A DNA stretch of 64,000 nt from Paenirhizobium naphthalenivorans (GTDB taxonomy: Bacteria; Pseudomonadota; Alphaproteobacteria; Rhizobiales; Rhizobiaceae). Below the pieces are notes generated by a model that saw nothing but the letters and a program-made list of their open reading frames with translations, did no database searches and was not told the origin of the DNA. The stretch is from positions 62,001 through 126,000 of the forward strand of contig NZ_BJZP01000012.1 of assembly GCF_007992095.1 (NCBI RefSeq). Direction: 5' to 3'. The position numbers were made by a program, and so were the translations under genes. Numbering within the stretch: position 1 is the first letter of the stretch; each line of letters starts with the position of its first letter. Positions 1-10,577 of this stretch are shown here, in pieces.

Positions 1-755
1 TCTTCGCCATGCCGTCGCAGTCCCAGATTGACGCGACCGCCCAATATGGACCGTATCTGCGCGATGGCGCGACCGTGGTCACTTGCGCCAAGGGAATAGA
101 CCGGAGTTCAACCCGGCTGCTCACCGACGTACTCGAAGAAGCCTTGCCGCATCATCCGGTTGCAGCGCTTTCCGGGCCGGGCTTTGCCGCTGATATTGCC
201 AAGGGGTTGCCGACCGCCATGGCGATCGCCGCTGCCGATCTTTCTGTTGCTGAAATGCTGGCGCATGCCATTTCCGGTCGTACCTTCCGGCTCTACGCCT
301 CTGGCGACCGGATCGGCGTACAACTCGGCGGTGCTTTGAAAAACGTCCTGGCGATCGCCTGCGGCATCGTCGAAGGCATGGGGCTCGGCGATTCGGCCCG
401 CGCCGCGCTGATTGCCCGAGGCTTGGCTGAAATGTCACGGCTGGTCGCGGCCATGGGCGGCAAGGCGGACACGGTGCGCGGTCTTTCCGGTCTTGGGGAT
501 CTGGTCCTCACGGCCACCAGTCACCAATCGCGTAACCTGCGCTTCGGCATTTCGCTGGGGCGCGGCGAGCCGATCGACTTCTCACGCGGCCAGTTGGTCG
601 AGGGCGCCTTTGCCGCTGCTGTCGCCTCCCGCCTTGCCGAAGGGCTGGAGGTCAGCATGCCGATCACCGATGCCGTCGCCCTGGTCATCGAGGGCAACCT
701 CGATATTCCGACGGCCATTGAGCAACTGATGTCGCGTCCGATCACCACCGAGTGA
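1..755 (+). CDS. gpsA: Glycerol-3-phosphate dehydrogenase [NAD(P)+], C-terminal part (cut by window edge)
   Basis: Reduces dihydroxyacetone phosphate to sn-glycerol 3-phosphate, the backbone precursor of phospholipids, in the cytosol. The reading frame is open through the left edge, so the N-terminal Rossmann motif lies outside the window; the Met at base 9 is internal. Visible family signatures are LSGPGFA, the active-site region [16 protein letters not shown] with its catalytic Lys, and the [11 protein letters not shown] and SRN segments near the C terminus. About 250 of the usual 325-335 residues are present. It is followed after 32 bp by a YciI-like gene on the same strand. Identification is firm; only the start is unseen. 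Confidence 0.95.
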   Translation, partial: FAMPSQSQIDATAQYGPYLRDGATVVTCAKGIDRSSTRLLTDVLEEALPHHPVAALSGPGFAADIAKGLPTAMAIAAADLSVAEMLAHAISGRTFRLYASGDRIGVQLGGALKNVLAIACGIVEGMGLGDSARAALIARGLAEMSRLVAAMGGKADTVRGLSGLGDLVLTATSHQSRNLRFGISLGRGEPIDFSRGQLVEGAFAAAVASRLAEGLEVSMPITDAVALVIEGNLDIPTAIEQLMSRPITTE

Positions 756-787
756 CAAGCGTCGAACAACCAAGGAGAAATGAGAAC

Positions 788-1081
788 ATGCTGTTTGCCG
801 TGATCTGCACCGACAAGCCCGGGCACCTGAACGTCCGGATGGAAACCCGCCCGGCCCATGTCGAGTGGTTGAACGGCCTGAACGCCGCCGGCACGCTGAA
901 GATCGGCGGGCCGTTCCTCGATGAGGATGGCAAGCCCTGTGGTTCGATGCTGCTGATCGCTGCCGATGATCTCGGCGCGGCCAAGGCTGTTGCCGCGCAG
1001 GACCCCTATGCTGGCGCCGGCCTCTTCGCTGATGTTGAAATCAAGCCTTACAACTGGATCTTCAACAATCCGGAGGCCTGA
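788..1081 (+). CDS. YciI-like protein
   Basis: A 97-residue protein of the YciI family (ferredoxin-like dimeric fold; family members have a conserved His/Asp pair, but most have no known substrate). The sequence starts LFAVICTDKPG and carries the RPAHVEWL segment with the conserved His, followed by the GGPFLDEDGKPCGSM stretch typical of YciI. ATG at 788 is preceded by AAGGAGA and is preferred to the in-frame GTG at 752, which would overlap gpsA. It lies between gpsA and an EVE-domain gene with short gaps, as in other rhizobia, suggesting co-transcription. Its biochemical role is not known. Confidence 0.85.
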   Translation: MLFAVICTDKPGHLNVRMETRPAHVEWLNGLNAAGTLKIGGPFLDEDGKPCGSMLLIAADDLGAAKAVAAQDPYAGAGLFADVEIKPYNWIFNNPEA

Positions 1082-1088
1082 GGCGGAC

Positions 1089-1520
1089 ATGGCATTTTGG
1101 CTCTACAAGTCAGAACCCTTCAAATGGTCCTGGGAAATGCAGAAGGCCAAGGGTGACGTTGGCGAGGAGTGGACGGGCGTTCGCAACTATCTCGCGCGTA
1201 ACAACATGCGGGCCATGCAGATCGGCGACAAAGGCTTCTTCTATCATTCGAACGAGGGGCTGGAGGTCGTCGGAATCGTCGAGGTCTGTGCCCTTTCTCA
1301 TCCGGATTCGACAGCCGAGGGCGATGCCCGCTGGGATTGCGTCGACATCCGCGCTGTGTGCGATATGCCAAGACCCGTCACGCTGAAGGACGTCAAGGCC
1401 AATCCGAAGCTCGCCGGTATGGCACTCGTCACCTCGATGCGCCTCTCGGTGCAGCCGGTGACGGAAGAGGAATATCTCGAAGTCTGCCGTATGGGCGGGC
1501 TCGAGAATCCACCGCGCTGA
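1089..1520 (+). CDS. EVE domain protein (thymocyte nuclear protein 1 type)
   Basis: A 143-residue single-domain EVE protein. The fold belongs to the PUA/YTH-like group, whose members bind modified bases in nucleic acids; for bacterial stand-alone copies the target is not established. The hallmark start FWLYKSEPFKWSW and the following WTGVRNYLARNNMRAM and GDKGFFYHS segments are all present, covering the whole length. The gene starts 7 bp after the YciI-like stop and is followed 9 bp later by a methyltransferase gene, so the three look like one transcript. Family assignment is strong; function is inferred from the family only. Confidence 0.88.
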   Translation: MAFWLYKSEPFKWSWEMQKAKGDVGEEWTGVRNYLARNNMRAMQIGDKGFFYHSNEGLEVVGIVEVCALSHPDSTAEGDARWDCVDIRAVCDMPRPVTLKDVKANPKLAGMALVTSMRLSVQPVTEEEYLEVCRMGGLENPPR

Positions 1521-1529
1521 GGAGGTGGC

Positions 1530-2174
1530 TTGAATACCGATCCAGAGGCCTTCATCCGTAAAAACACCAGCCTGATGGCGCCGCCGCACGTGCCGGAAAT
1601 ACGGCTCCGGCTGGCGAGCGAGGTTCATGACCTCTGGCTCAAGACGGAAGAGGACCTTGACGCCATTGGTCTACCGCCGCCGTTCTGGGCTTTCGCCTGG
1701 GCGGGCGGGCAGGGTCTTGCCCGCTATGTTCTCGATCACCCCGAGGAAGTGCGCGGCAAGCGCGTGCTCGATTTTGCCACGGGTTCCGGATTGGTGGCGA
1801 TTGCGGCGAAACTTGCCGGTGCTGCCGAAGTCATCGCCGTTGATATCGATCCTTGGGCAGGAACGGCCGTACGTCTCAATGCGGCGGAAAACGGTGTTGA
1901 AATCGAGTTCCTCTCCGACAATCTGATTGGTGTTCCGATCGACACGAATATTATCCTGGCCGGCGACGTGTTCTACGATCGCGATTTTTCCGATGCCTTG
2001 GCGGAATGGTTCGGTCGCCTGACGGCGGCTGGGACGCGGGTGCTGGCCGGCGATCCAGGCCGCAGCTACCGTCCGACGGAACGGCTGGAGCCGCTGGCTA
2101 CCTATGAAGTGCCCGTGACAAGGGTTCTCGAGGATAGCGAAATCAAGAAGACGACGGTCTGGCTGTTTCGCTGA
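1530..2174 (+). CDS. Class I SAM-dependent methyltransferase, METTL20/ETF-beta lysine methyltransferase type
   Basis: A 214-residue seven-beta-strand methyltransferase. Motif I is VLDFATGSGLVAIAA, the acidic residue ending strand 2 is in AVDIDPWA, and the post-II region reads AGDVFYD. The N-terminal PPFWAFAWAGGQGLARYVLDHP segment and overall length match the METTL20 group, which methylates lysines on the beta subunit of electron transfer flavoprotein; a related enzyme from Agrobacterium has been described. The start is a TTG with a GAGGAGG Shine-Dalgarno 5 nt upstream. No etf genes lie in the window, so the target is inferred from family resemblance. A PrmA-like or small-molecule methyltransferase remains possible. 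Confidence 0.75.
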   Translation: MNTDPEAFIRKNTSLMAPPHVPEIRLRLASEVHDLWLKTEEDLDAIGLPPPFWAFAWAGGQGLARYVLDHPEEVRGKRVLDFATGSGLVAIAAKLAGAAEVIAVDIDPWAGTAVRLNAAENGVEIEFLSDNLIGVPIDTNIILAGDVFYDRDFSDALAEWFGRLTAAGTRVLAGDPGRSYRPTERLEPLATYEVPVTRVLEDSEIKKTTVWLFR

Positions 2175-2183
2175 CCGGCTTTC

Positions 2184-2510
2184 TCACCTGGGACGGATGA
2201 CGCAGACGCCGGCTTCAAACGAACAGGCGCTATTCTCCATATCTGCGCCAACCTCGATGATTTTCGCCACCGGCGGGCGATAGGTAATCATCTTGCGGCG
2301 GGAACCTTCGATGGCGAAATAGATCCCCGTGCCGCGGACGCGCACAGCCGAGATAGATCCGGCGAATGTGCCAATGCCCGGAACAACCGACGGAAGCCCT
2401 GCACCACCGACAACCGCGTCTCTATAATCATTGCCATGCGCGCTCGAAGCGAAAAGCAGTGATGTTGCGACTGCAACCAGCAATCCGGTGCGGGAAGGAC
2501 GTATGACCAT
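2184..2510 (-). CDS. Small secreted hypothetical protein
   Basis: A 108-residue protein that I do not recognise. The chosen ATG at 2510 gives a clean N-terminal signal peptide: a basic start (VIRPSR), a hydrophobic core (LLVAVATSLLFASS) and an AHG cleavage region. A longer frame to 2621 exists but would bury the signal. The mature part is about 80 residues with two cysteines near the end (SACSFEAGVCVI) that could form a disulfide. It is convergent with the methyltransferase gene, 9 bp apart. A TTAA-N7-TTAA box lies about 30 bp upstream of the start. Likely periplasmic. Confidence 0.6.
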   Translation of the reverse strand: MVIRPSRTGLLVAVATSLLFASSAHGNDYRDAVVGGAGLPSVVPGIGTFAGSISAVRVRGTGIYFAIEGSRRKMITYRPPVAKIIEVGADMENSACSFEAGVCVIRPR

Positions 2511-2539
2511 AGATGCCTTTCCGTCAAAATCGCGAGTGG

Positions 2540-2554
2540 TTAACAAAAGGTTAA
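2540..2554 (-). promoter_or_regulatory. Candidate CtrA-type box (TTAA-N7-TTAA)
   Basis: TTAA, seven bases (CAAAAGG), TTAA, 30-44 bp upstream of the start of the small secreted protein gene on the minus strand. The spacing equals the core of the CtrA recognition sequence of alphaproteobacteria. Such a motif is expected roughly once per 65 kb by chance at even base composition and less often in GC-rich DNA, so the position is suggestive but not decisive. No -10/-35 was assigned. Confidence 0.35.
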
Positions 2555-2813
2555 GGCCACAATGCCAGACTTTCCCGGTAAAGTCATGGGTCGTTACGAT
2601 TTTTTCGCGAGCCCGCAGCAAATCCTGCGATTTGGCATAAAGTTCTATTCATCCCAATCGATTAAATTCAAATCGACGGGCGAATGGGCTTGTCGTCGGT
2701 CATTTCGGCGATTAAACGTCGCAATTGATGCAATGCACCCACACGTGGGTTTTCAAGCATTGCCCGGAGGATGTCCGAAAATTCGGAACGCATTGAAACG
2801 CCGCGAGGTCCTG
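2555..2813. other. Upstream region of the sdh operon
   Basis: Together with 2511-2554 this is about 300 bp without a convincing gene between the secreted protein gene and sdhC. It should hold the sdh promoter, but I could not assign -35/-10 elements with confidence. Short inverted repeats are visible: CAAATC-CTGC-GATTTG near 2620-2635, and ACCCA-CACG-TGGGT followed by TTTT near 2737-2755. An open frame reading into sdhC from 2562 has no family resemblance before the sdhC start. Confidence 0.4.
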
Positions 2814-3206
2814 ATGGCGAATCTGACAAATAACCGGCCCTTGTCGCCGCATCTGCAAATCTACAAGCCGATCCCCACCATGGTGATGTCGATCCTGCAT
2901 CGTATTACCGGGGCCGCACTCTACTTCGGCACGATCCTGGTCGCTTGGTGGCTGATCGCCGCATCGACGGGCGCAGCCTATTTTGACTGGGTCAGCTGGT
3001 TCATGGGGACGATCATCGGTCGGCTCGTGCTGCTCGGCTACACCTGGGCTCTGCTGCATCACATGCTTGGCGGCCTCCGCCACTTGATGTGGGATGTCGG
3101 CTACGGCTTCGACAAGCATTTTTCCACCAAGCTCGCCAAGATCAACATCATCGGTTCGCTGGTGTTGACCGTTCTTGTGTGGGCAATCGCCTACGCTGTA
3201 CGCTGA
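2814..3206 (+). CDS. sdhC: Succinate dehydrogenase cytochrome b556 subunit
   Basis: Membrane anchor subunit of complex II, 130 residues, three transmembrane helices. It helps form the quinone site and supplies a heme b ligand. The signature [26 protein letters not shown] at residues 8-33 contains the conserved Ser and Arg near the quinone site, and [15 protein letters not shown] supplies the heme-ligand His. ATG at 2814 (ATGGCGAATC) is chosen because family similarity begins there; the open frame continues upstream to 2562. First gene of sdhCDAB, with sdhD 11 bp downstream. Confidence 0.96.
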   Translation: MANLTNNRPLSPHLQIYKPIPTMVMSILHRITGAALYFGTILVAWWLIAASTGAAYFDWVSWFMGTIIGRLVLLGYTWALLHHMLGGLRHLMWDVGYGFDKHFSTKLAKINIIGSLVLTVLVWAIAYAVR

Positions 3207-3217
3207 GGATCACGAAC

Positions 3218-3598
3218 ATGGATATGCGCACTCCACTTGGTAAGGTCCGCGGTCTCGGTTCGGCAAAGGAAGGTACGGATCACTTCTGGCGTCAGAGGGT
3301 CACGGCTGTTGCCAATATTCCGCTCATCCTCTTCTTCATCGGCTTCCTGGTATGCTACGGCGGCGCTCCCTATGCGGATGTCGTCGGCGCGCTTGCCAAT
3401 CCGGTCGTCGCTGTGGTTATGGGGCTGGTGGTCATCTCCGGCGTCATTCACATGAAGCTCGGTATGCAGGTCATCATCGAGGATTATGTCCACGCCGAGC
3501 TGGTCAAGATCGCCTTGCTGATGCTCAACATGTTCTTCGCGATCCTGATTGCCGGGCTCTGTCTCTTCGCCCTTCTGAAGATCGCATTCGTAGGATAA
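3218..3598 (+). CDS. sdhD: Succinate dehydrogenase membrane anchor subunit
   Basis: Second membrane anchor of complex II, 126 residues. The start [20 protein letters not shown] is typical of rhizobial SdhD; three hydrophobic helices follow. The conserved heme-ligand/quinone segment [18 protein letters not shown] lies between helices 2 and 3, with the Asp-Tyr pair. ATG at 3218 is chosen over the longer frame from 3089, which overlaps sdhC. sdhA begins 6 bp after the stop, so translation is probably coupled. Confidence 0.95.
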   Translation: MDMRTPLGKVRGLGSAKEGTDHFWRQRVTAVANIPLILFFIGFLVCYGGAPYADVVGALANPVVAVVMGLVVISGVIHMKLGMQVIIEDYVHAELVKIALLMLNMFFAILIAGLCLFALLKIAFVG

Positions 3599-3604
3599 TT
3601 CCCC

Positions 3605-5446
3605 ATGGCACCGATCAACTCTCCCGCCCAGAACGGCAAGGCATACAAGTATGTCGATCACTCTTACGACGTGGTCGTCGTCGGTGCTGGCGGCGCAGGT
3701 TTGCGCGCCACCCTCGGCATGGCCGAGCAGGGCTTCAAGACCGCCTGCATCACCAAGGTCTTCCCGACTCGCTCACATACGGTCGCGGCGCAGGGCGGTA
3801 TTGCCGCTTCGCTCACCAATATGACGCCTGACTGTTGGCAGTGGCACCTTTATGACACCGTCAAGGGCTCCGACTGGCTCGGCGACGTCGATGCCATGCA
3901 GTATCTCGCCATGGAGGCGCCGAAGGCTGTCTATGAGCTCGAGCACTATGGGGTGCCCTTCTCGCGTAACGAGGAAGGCAAGATCTACCAGCGCCCGTTC
4001 GGTGGTCACATGCAGAACTACGGTGAAGGCCCACCGGTACAGCGCACCTGCGCTGCCGCCGACCGCACCGGCCATGCCATCCTGCATACGCTTTATGGTC
4101 AGTCGCTACGCAACAATGCGGAATTCTTCATCGAGTATTTCGCCCTCGACCTGATCATGGCGCCGGATGGCCGCTGTACCGGTGTCGTAGCCTGGAACCT
4201 TGATGACGGTACGATCCATCGCTTTTCCGCCAAGATGGTGGTTTTGGCGACTGGTGGTTATGGCCGTGCCTACTTCTCGGCCACTTCGGCCCACACCTGC
4301 ACCGGCGACGGCGGCGGCATGATTGCCCGCGCCGGCCTACCGCTTCAGGACATGGAGTTCGTGCAGTTCCATCCGACCGGCATCTATGGTGCCGGCTGTC
4401 TGATCACCGAAGGCGCGCGCGGCGAAGGTGGTTATCTGGTAAATTCCGAAGGCGAGCGCTTCATGGAGCGCTATGCGCCCTCGGCTAAGGACCTTGCTTC
4501 ACGCGACGTCGTTTCGCGCTGCATGACAATGGAAATCCGTGAGGGCCGCGGTGTTGGCAAGAACAAGGATCACATCTTCCTGCATCTCGACCACCTCGAT
4601 CCGGCCGTTCTACACGAGCGCCTGCCGGGTATCTCGGAATCGGCGAAGATCTTCGCTGGCGTCGACGTGACCCGCGAGCCGATCCCGGTCCTGCCGACCG
4701 TCCACTACAACATGGGCGGTATTCCGACCAATTACTGGGGCGAAGTGCTGAACGCCGATGCCTCGAACCCGGAACGCGTTGCGCCCGGCCTTATGGCTGT
4801 TGGCGAGGCGGGTTGTGCATCGGTTCATGGTGCGAACCGCCTTGGCTCCAACTCACTGATCGATCTTGTCGTCTTTGGGCGTGCCGCCGCCATTCGCGCC
4901 GGACAGGTCATCGACAAGTCGGAGCCGGTCCCCGCACTCGACATTGCCGCTTGCGACAAGATCATGGAGCGTTTCGACAGGCTGCGGAATGCCTCCGGTT
5001 CGACGCCGACGGCCGTGCTGCGCGACAAGATGCAGCGCGCCATGCAGGAAGACGCTGCCGTGTTCCGCACCCAGGAAGCACTGGAAAGCGGCTGCCGTCG
5101 CATTTCGGCGATCTGGAAGGAAATGCCGGACGTGAAGGTCACCGACCGCTCGTTGATCTGGAATTCCGACTTGGTCGAAACGCTTGAGTTGCATAACCTG
5201 ATGGCCAATGCGATCACCACGGTCTATGGCGCTGAGGCGCGCAAGGAAAGCCGTGGCAGTCATGCTCGCGAGGATTACACCAGCGGCCCGTTTGCCGGCC
5301 GTGACGACGAGAACTGGCGTAAGCATACGCTGGCTTGGGTCTCCGAGGCAGGCGACGTGAAGCTCGACTACCGTCCGGTCCACACCGACCTCATCGCCGA
5401 AGGTATCGATCCGCACAAGATCGAGCCCAAGGCTCGCGTTTATTGA
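3605..5446 (+). CDS. sdhA: Succinate dehydrogenase flavoprotein subunit
   Basis: Catalytic flavoprotein of complex II, 613 residues, the normal length; oxidises succinate to fumarate with covalent FAD. The FAD-binding motif [13 protein letters not shown] is at residues 23-35, and the covalent flavin attachment His is His58 in [11 protein letters not shown]. Substrate-site segments [23 protein letters not shown] and [11 protein letters not shown] are intact. The C terminus carries the REDY and KHTLAW region. It sits on the cytoplasmic face, docked on SdhB. Third gene of sdhCDAB. Confidence 0.98.
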   Translation: MAPINSPAQNGKAYKYVDHSYDVVVVGAGGAGLRATLGMAEQGFKTACITKVFPTRSHTVAAQGGIAASLTNMTPDCWQWHLYDTVKGSDWLGDVDAMQYLAMEAPKAVYELEHYGVPFSRNEEGKIYQRPFGGHMQNYGEGPPVQRTCAAADRTGHAILHTLYGQSLRNNAEFFIEYFALDLIMAPDGRCTGVVAWNLDDGTIHRFSAKMVVLATGGYGRAYFSATSAHTCTGDGGGMIARAGLPLQDMEFVQFHPTGIYGAGCLITEGARGEGGYLVNSEGERFMERYAPSAKDLASRDVVSRCMTMEIREGRGVGKNKDHIFLHLDHLDPAVLHERLPGISESAKIFAGVDVTREPIPVLPTVHYNMGGIPTNYWGEVLNADASNPERVAPGLMAVGEAGCASVHGANRLGSNSLIDLVVFGRAAAIRAGQVIDKSEPVPALDIAACDKIMERFDRLRNASGSTPTAVLRDKMQRAMQEDAAVFRTQEALESGCRRISAIWKEMPDVKVTDRSLIWNSDLVETLELHNLMANAITTVYGAEARKESRGSHAREDYTSGPFAGRDDENWRKHTLAWVSEAGDVKLDYRPVHTDLIAEGIDPHKIEPKARVY

Positions 5447-5464
5447 TCTGGAGAGGAACTGGAC

Positions 5465-6244
5465 ATGGTTGAACTCGCTCTTCCCAAAAACTCGCAGATC
5501 AGCGAAGGCAAGGTCTGGCCTAAGCCGGCCGGTGCCACGAACGTACGGGAATACCGAATCTATCGCTGGAACCCTGACGACGGCCAAAACCCGCGCATCG
5601 ATACCTATTATATCGACATCGATGACTGCGGCCCGATGGTTCTTGATGGTCTTCTGTACATCAAGAACAACATCGATCCGACGCTGACGCTACGCCGCTC
5701 ATGCCGCGAAGGCATTTGCGGTTCCTGCGCGATGAACATCGACGGCACCAATACGCTCGCCTGCACCAAGGGCATGGACGAGATTGGCGGCACGGTGAAG
5801 GTCTACCCGTTGCCGCATATGCCGGTGGTAAAGGATCTGGTGCCGGATCTAACCAATTTCTACGCCCAGCACCGCTCGATCGAGCCATGGCTGAAGACGG
5901 TTTCGCCGCCGCCGGCCAAGGAGTGGAAGCAGAGCCATGAGGATCGCCTGAAGCTCGACGGTCTGTACGAGTGCATCCTTTGCGCCTGCTGCTCGACCTC
6001 CTGTCCGAGCTACTGGTGGAACGGCGATCGTTATCTTGGTCCAGCCGTTCTGCTACAGGCCTATCGCTGGCTGATCGACAGCCGCGACGAGGCGACCGGC
6101 GAACGTCTTGATAACCTGGAAGACCCCTTCCGGCTCTATCGCTGCCACACGATCATGAACTGTACGCAGACCTGCCCGAAGGGTCTGAACCCGGCCAAGG
6201 CAATCGCCGAGATCAAGAAGATGATGGTCGAGCGCCGCGTCTGA
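5465..6244 (+). CDS. sdhB: Succinate dehydrogenase iron-sulfur subunit
   Basis: Electron-transfer subunit of complex II, 259 residues. The plant-type 2Fe-2S cluster is bound by [16 protein letters not shown] and LAC near residues 78-100; the 4Fe-4S and 3Fe-4S clusters by [23 protein letters not shown] and CTQTCPKGL near residues 165-235. It passes electrons from FAD in SdhA to quinone at SdhCD. ATG at 5465 is preceded by GGAGAGGAA. Last gene of the sdh operon; 192 bp separate it from the next gene, and a weak GC-rich hairpin near 6300-6335 might act as terminator. Confidence 0.98.
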   Translation: MVELALPKNSQISEGKVWPKPAGATNVREYRIYRWNPDDGQNPRIDTYYIDIDDCGPMVLDGLLYIKNNIDPTLTLRRSCREGICGSCAMNIDGTNTLACTKGMDEIGGTVKVYPLPHMPVVKDLVPDLTNFYAQHRSIEPWLKTVSPPPAKEWKQSHEDRLKLDGLYECILCACCSTSCPSYWWNGDRYLGPAVLLQAYRWLIDSRDEATGERLDNLEDPFRLYRCHTIMNCTQTCPKGLNPAKAIAEIKKMMVERRV

Positions 6245-6436
6245 TCGGCGTAAAGAACGGTATGCGGGTTGCATTCCAGCGGTTGTGACCCATGTAATTG
6301 CGGACCGGCGAGGATCTCCTTTGGAGGTTCCGCCGTTTCGTATATTGGCCAGTCTCTTGATTCGAGCATGCGTTTTGCGATAATTCCGCCTTGTTTCGGG
6401 ACGACAACCGGCCTTACGCGGTCAACCGGGAGTGTG

Positions 6437-6958
6437 ATGATGAAGTTGAAACATGTGGCGACGGGCGTTGCGATCCTTCTGTCTCTGGCGGGTTGCCAGC
6501 GTGCATCCTACAGCGGCTTCAACTCTGGCGCTTCTTCACTTCCTCCGCTCGAGGCGCAGCCTGTGCCGTCTGTTCAGTCAGGCCAACTGCCGCCGCCCGG
6601 CGCGTCTTCCAATTTTCCGGCCGCACCCGCACCAATGACCCAAACCGCAGCGGCCGACGTGGCTCCGGCCACCGCGCTTGACCTGACCAAGGAATCCATG
6701 GTCGGCAATTGGCGGGTTTCCAATGCTGGCACCTCCTGCGATATGTTCCTGACGCTGACCAATCTTGGCAGTGGCTCGCGCGGTGGTACGCGCGGTTGCG
6801 CCGGTCCGCTGACGGCCATGGGGTCGTGGGAAGTCTCCGGCAAGCAGGTGGTGCTGAAGGACCGTAGCGGCAATGTACTCGGCCGTCTCTACAAGACCGC
6901 CGACGCGCGCTATGACGGTACCACCAATACCGGGCAGCCGATCAGCCTCAGCCGCTAA
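6437..6958 (+). CDS. Outer-membrane lipoprotein with AprI/Inh (protease inhibitor) domain, Omp19-like
   Basis: A 173-residue lipoprotein: signal peptide with the lipobox SLAGC (lipidated Cys about residue 20), then a Pro/Ala-rich linker of about 65 residues, then a compact C-terminal domain ([14 protein letters not shown] ... SCDMFLT ... [23 protein letters not shown] ... TGQPISLSR). The arrangement and the final SLSR match Brucella Omp19 and its Inh-like beta-barrel domain, which inhibits proteases. Two adjacent in-frame ATGs at 6437 and 6440 are possible starts. Likely anchored in the outer membrane; actual inhibitor activity is not shown by the sequence. Confidence 0.82.
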   Translation: MMKLKHVATGVAILLSLAGCQRASYSGFNSGASSLPPLEAQPVPSVQSGQLPPPGASSNFPAAPAPMTQTAAADVAPATALDLTKESMVGNWRVSNAGTSCDMFLTLTNLGSGSRGGTRGCAGPLTAMGSWEVSGKQVVLKDRSGNVLGRLYKTADARYDGTTNTGQPISLSR

Positions 6959-7029
6959 GCTCCATCATTCTCAAGCCGCGCGGCTGTCGTTCTGGCGACG
7001 CCGCTCGGTCGCTCAAGCGGAGCCTGCGC

Positions 7030-8193
7030 ATGCAGCCCATCCCCGACTATGCCATGAGCGTCGCCGAGCAGTTGCGCTCGATGACCGAGGCTGGAACGCT
7101 CAAGGCCGACAAAGCCCAGATGGCGGTTGCTGGCCATCTCGATCGCATTCTTCAAGATCTGAAGCAGCGCAAGCCGGCCGCCAAGAAGAGTGCGCTCGGC
7201 TGGATGTTCGCACAGAAGCGGAAGCCGTTACAGGCGGTTCGCGGTCTCTACGTCCATGGCAGCGTCGGGCGTGGCAAGACCATGCTGATGGACCTTTTCT
7301 TCAAGATGGCCCCGGTCGAGAAAAAACGGCGCGCCCATTTCCATGAATTCATGGCCGATGTCCATGCCCGTATCCATGCGCATCGGATCAGGCTGAAGAA
7401 CGGCGAAACCCGGCAGGCCGATCCGGTGCCGCCTGTCGCCGCGGCGCTGAGGGAGGAGGCTGAGCTCCTCTGCTTCGATGAATTTACCGTCACCGATATC
7501 GCCGACGCCATGATCCTCGCCAGGCTCTTTACCGAGCTTTTTGCCCGAGGCTGCACATTGGTGGCCACATCGAACGTCGAACCGGACAATCTCTACCGTG
7601 ATGGTCTGAATCGGGGATTGTTCCTGCCGTTCATCGAGATGCTGAAGCGCCATGTCGAGGTGACGACCCTCGACTCGCCGACGGACTATCGGCTGGAGAA
7701 GTTGGAGAGCCTGCCGGTCTACGTCGCGCCACTCGATGCGGAGGCTGATCGTCTGATGAATCTGGCATGGCAGCGGGTGACCGAAGGGCGGCCTGAGATC
7801 TACACCGAGATCGAGATGAAGGGTCGAGTCGTGCCGGTGCCGCGCGCGGTGGGGCGCTCGGCGCGTTTCACCTTCGCCGAGCTTTGCGAGAACCCGCTTG
7901 GTGCCTCTGACTATCTGGAGATCGCGCGGCGCTTCGATGTGGTCTTCATAGATCACATTCCATATCTGGGGCCAGCCAAACGAAACGAGACGAAACGCTT
8001 CATTATTCTTGTTGATGCATTGTACGACTCTTCCGTGCAGGTGTTTGTGTCCGCAGCGGCGATGCCGGAGACTCTTCTGACGGAAAAGAAGGGTACAGAA
8101 GGCTTCGAGTTTGACCGGACCGTTTCCCGTCTTTTCGAGATGCGCAGCGCCGACTATCTTGCGCTACATCATGCCAACCGCGCTGAATTGTGA
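7030..8193 (+). CDS. zapE: Cell division protein ZapE (AFG1-like P-loop ATPase)
   Basis: A 387-residue AFG1/LACE1-family ATPase; in E. coli the homologue ZapE interacts with FtsZ at the division site. Walker A is GSVGRGKTMLMD (about residues 75-86), Walker B is LLCFDEFTVTD, sensor segment TLVATSNVEPDNLY, and the C-terminal FIDHIPYL and ALYDSSVQVFVSAAA segments are family hallmarks. The length is usual. It stands alone between the lipoprotein gene and mdh and is closed by an AT-rich hairpin. A longer frame from 6873 in another phase is a shadow. Confidence 0.93.
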   Translation: MQPIPDYAMSVAEQLRSMTEAGTLKADKAQMAVAGHLDRILQDLKQRKPAAKKSALGWMFAQKRKPLQAVRGLYVHGSVGRGKTMLMDLFFKMAPVEKKRRAHFHEFMADVHARIHAHRIRLKNGETRQADPVPPVAAALREEAELLCFDEFTVTDIADAMILARLFTELFARGCTLVATSNVEPDNLYRDGLNRGLFLPFIEMLKRHVEVTTLDSPTDYRLEKLESLPVYVAPLDAEADRLMNLAWQRVTEGRPEIYTEIEMKGRVVPVPRAVGRSARFTFAELCENPLGASDYLEIARRFDVVFIDHIPYLGPAKRNETKRFIILVDALYDSSVQVFVSAAAMPETLLTEKKGTEGFEFDRTVSRLFEMRSADYLALHHANRAEL

Positions 8194-8251
8194 CGATGGA
8201 ACGTCAGAAAATATTACGTTTACGTAAGAATTTTATCATCTAACCGATTGA

Positions 8252-8287
8252 AAAAACTGCACCGAAAATAATCGGTTGCAGTTTTTC
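8252..8287 (+). terminator. Rho-independent terminator after zapE
   Basis: A 14-bp stem with one bulged T: left arm 8252-8265 (AAAAACTGCACCGA), six-base loop, right arm 8272-8286 ending in five T. Because the arms begin with A and end with T it could work in both directions. It separates zapE from the mdh-suc operon; the 178-bp gap is AT-rich and also contains TTACG-TTTA-CGTAA at 8216-8229. Confidence 0.65.
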
Positions 8288-8326
8288 CTAAGTGTCGTTA
8301 TGCGAATTTTCACAAAGCTTGGCTAA

Positions 8327-9334
<1,008 letters not shown>

Positions 9335-9365
9335 TCGCCTTACGGCTTAAACCAGGGAAGAGACG

Positions 9366-10559
9366 ATGAATATTCACGAATACCAGGCCAAGGCTCTGTT
9401 GAAGAGCTACGGCGCTCCGGTTGCGGAAGGGGTGGCGATCCTGAAGGTCGAGGAGGCAGAAGCCGCCGCCAAGAGCCTTCCGGGTCCGCTTTACGTGGTC
9501 AAGAGCCAGATCCATGCCGGCGGTCGCGGCAAGGGCAAGTTCAAGGAGCTTGGCCCCGACGCCAAGGGTGGCGTACGTCTGGCCAAGTCGATCGACGAAG
9601 TGGTTGCCAACGTCAAGGAAATGCTTGGCAATACGCTGGTAACCGCGCAGACCGGTGAGGCCGGCAAGCAGGTCAACCGTCTTTACATCGAAGACGGCGC
9701 CGACATTGCCCGCGAGCTCTATTGCTCGCTGCTGGTTGATCGTTCGGTCGGTCGTGTTGCATTCGTCGTCTCCACCGAGGGTGGTATGGATATCGAGGCG
9801 GTCGCCCATGACACGCCGGAGAAGATCCATACCGTCGCCATCGATCCGGAGAAGGGCGTAACGGCTGACGACGTTGCTGCGATCTGCAAGGCTCTCGAGC
9901 TTTCCGGTGCGGCCGCTGAAGATGCCAAGTCGCTCTTCCCGATCCTCTACAAGGCCTTCGACGAGAAGGATATGTCGCTTCTCGAGATCAATCCGCTGAT
10001 CGTCATGACGAATGGCCATCTGCGCGTTCTCGATGCCAAGGTTTCGTTCGACGGTAACGCGCTGTTCCGTCACGACGACATCAAGGCGCTGCGCGATGAG
10101 ACTGAAGAGGACGCCAAGGAAATCGAGGCCTCCAAGTGGGATCTCGCTTACGTGGCTCTCGACGGCAACATCGGCTGCATGGTCAATGGTGCCGGTCTCG
10201 CCATGGCGACGATGGACATCATCAAGCTGTACGGCAAAGAGCCGGCGAACTTCTGCGACGTTGGCGGTGGCGCCGGCAAGGAGAAGGTCGCTGCGGCCTT
10301 CAAGATCATTACCGCTGACCCGAAGGTCGAAGGCATTCTCGTCAACATCTTCGGTGGCATCATGAAGTGCGACGTCATCGCCGAAGGCGTTGTCGCTGCC
10401 GTGCAGGAAGTCGGTTTGAAGGTTCCGCTCGTTGTTCGCCTCGAAGGCACCAATGTCGAGCTCGGCAAGAAGATCCTGAACGAGTCCGGTCTGGCGATCA
10501 CTGCCGCTGACGACTTGGACGACGCGGCGAAGAAGATCGTCGCGGCGATCAACGGCTAA
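9366..10559 (+). CDS. sucC: Succinate-CoA ligase beta subunit
   Basis: ATP-grasp beta subunit of succinyl-CoA synthetase, 397 residues; with SucD it converts succinyl-CoA to succinate with nucleotide triphosphate formation. It begins with the family hallmark [16 protein letters not shown], has the nucleotide-binding region [17 protein letters not shown], the ATP-grasp metal site LEINPLIV, and the C-terminal CoA-ligase part [11 protein letters not shown]. The length is usual. 18 bp upstream of sucD in the mdh-sucCDAB operon. Confidence 0.98.
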   Translation: MNIHEYQAKALLKSYGAPVAEGVAILKVEEAEAAAKSLPGPLYVVKSQIHAGGRGKGKFKELGPDAKGGVRLAKSIDEVVANVKEMLGNTLVTAQTGEAGKQVNRLYIEDGADIARELYCSLLVDRSVGRVAFVVSTEGGMDIEAVAHDTPEKIHTVAIDPEKGVTADDVAAICKALELSGAAAEDAKSLFPILYKAFDEKDMSLLEINPLIVMTNGHLRVLDAKVSFDGNALFRHDDIKALRDETEEDAKEIEASKWDLAYVALDGNIGCMVNGAGLAMATMDIIKLYGKEPANFCDVGGGAGKEKVAAAFKIITADPKVEGILVNIFGGIMKCDVIAEGVVAAVQEVGLKVPLVVRLEGTNVELGKKILNESGLAITAADDLDDAAKKIVAAING

Positions 10560-10577
10560 TTTGAGGGACCGGAAAAT

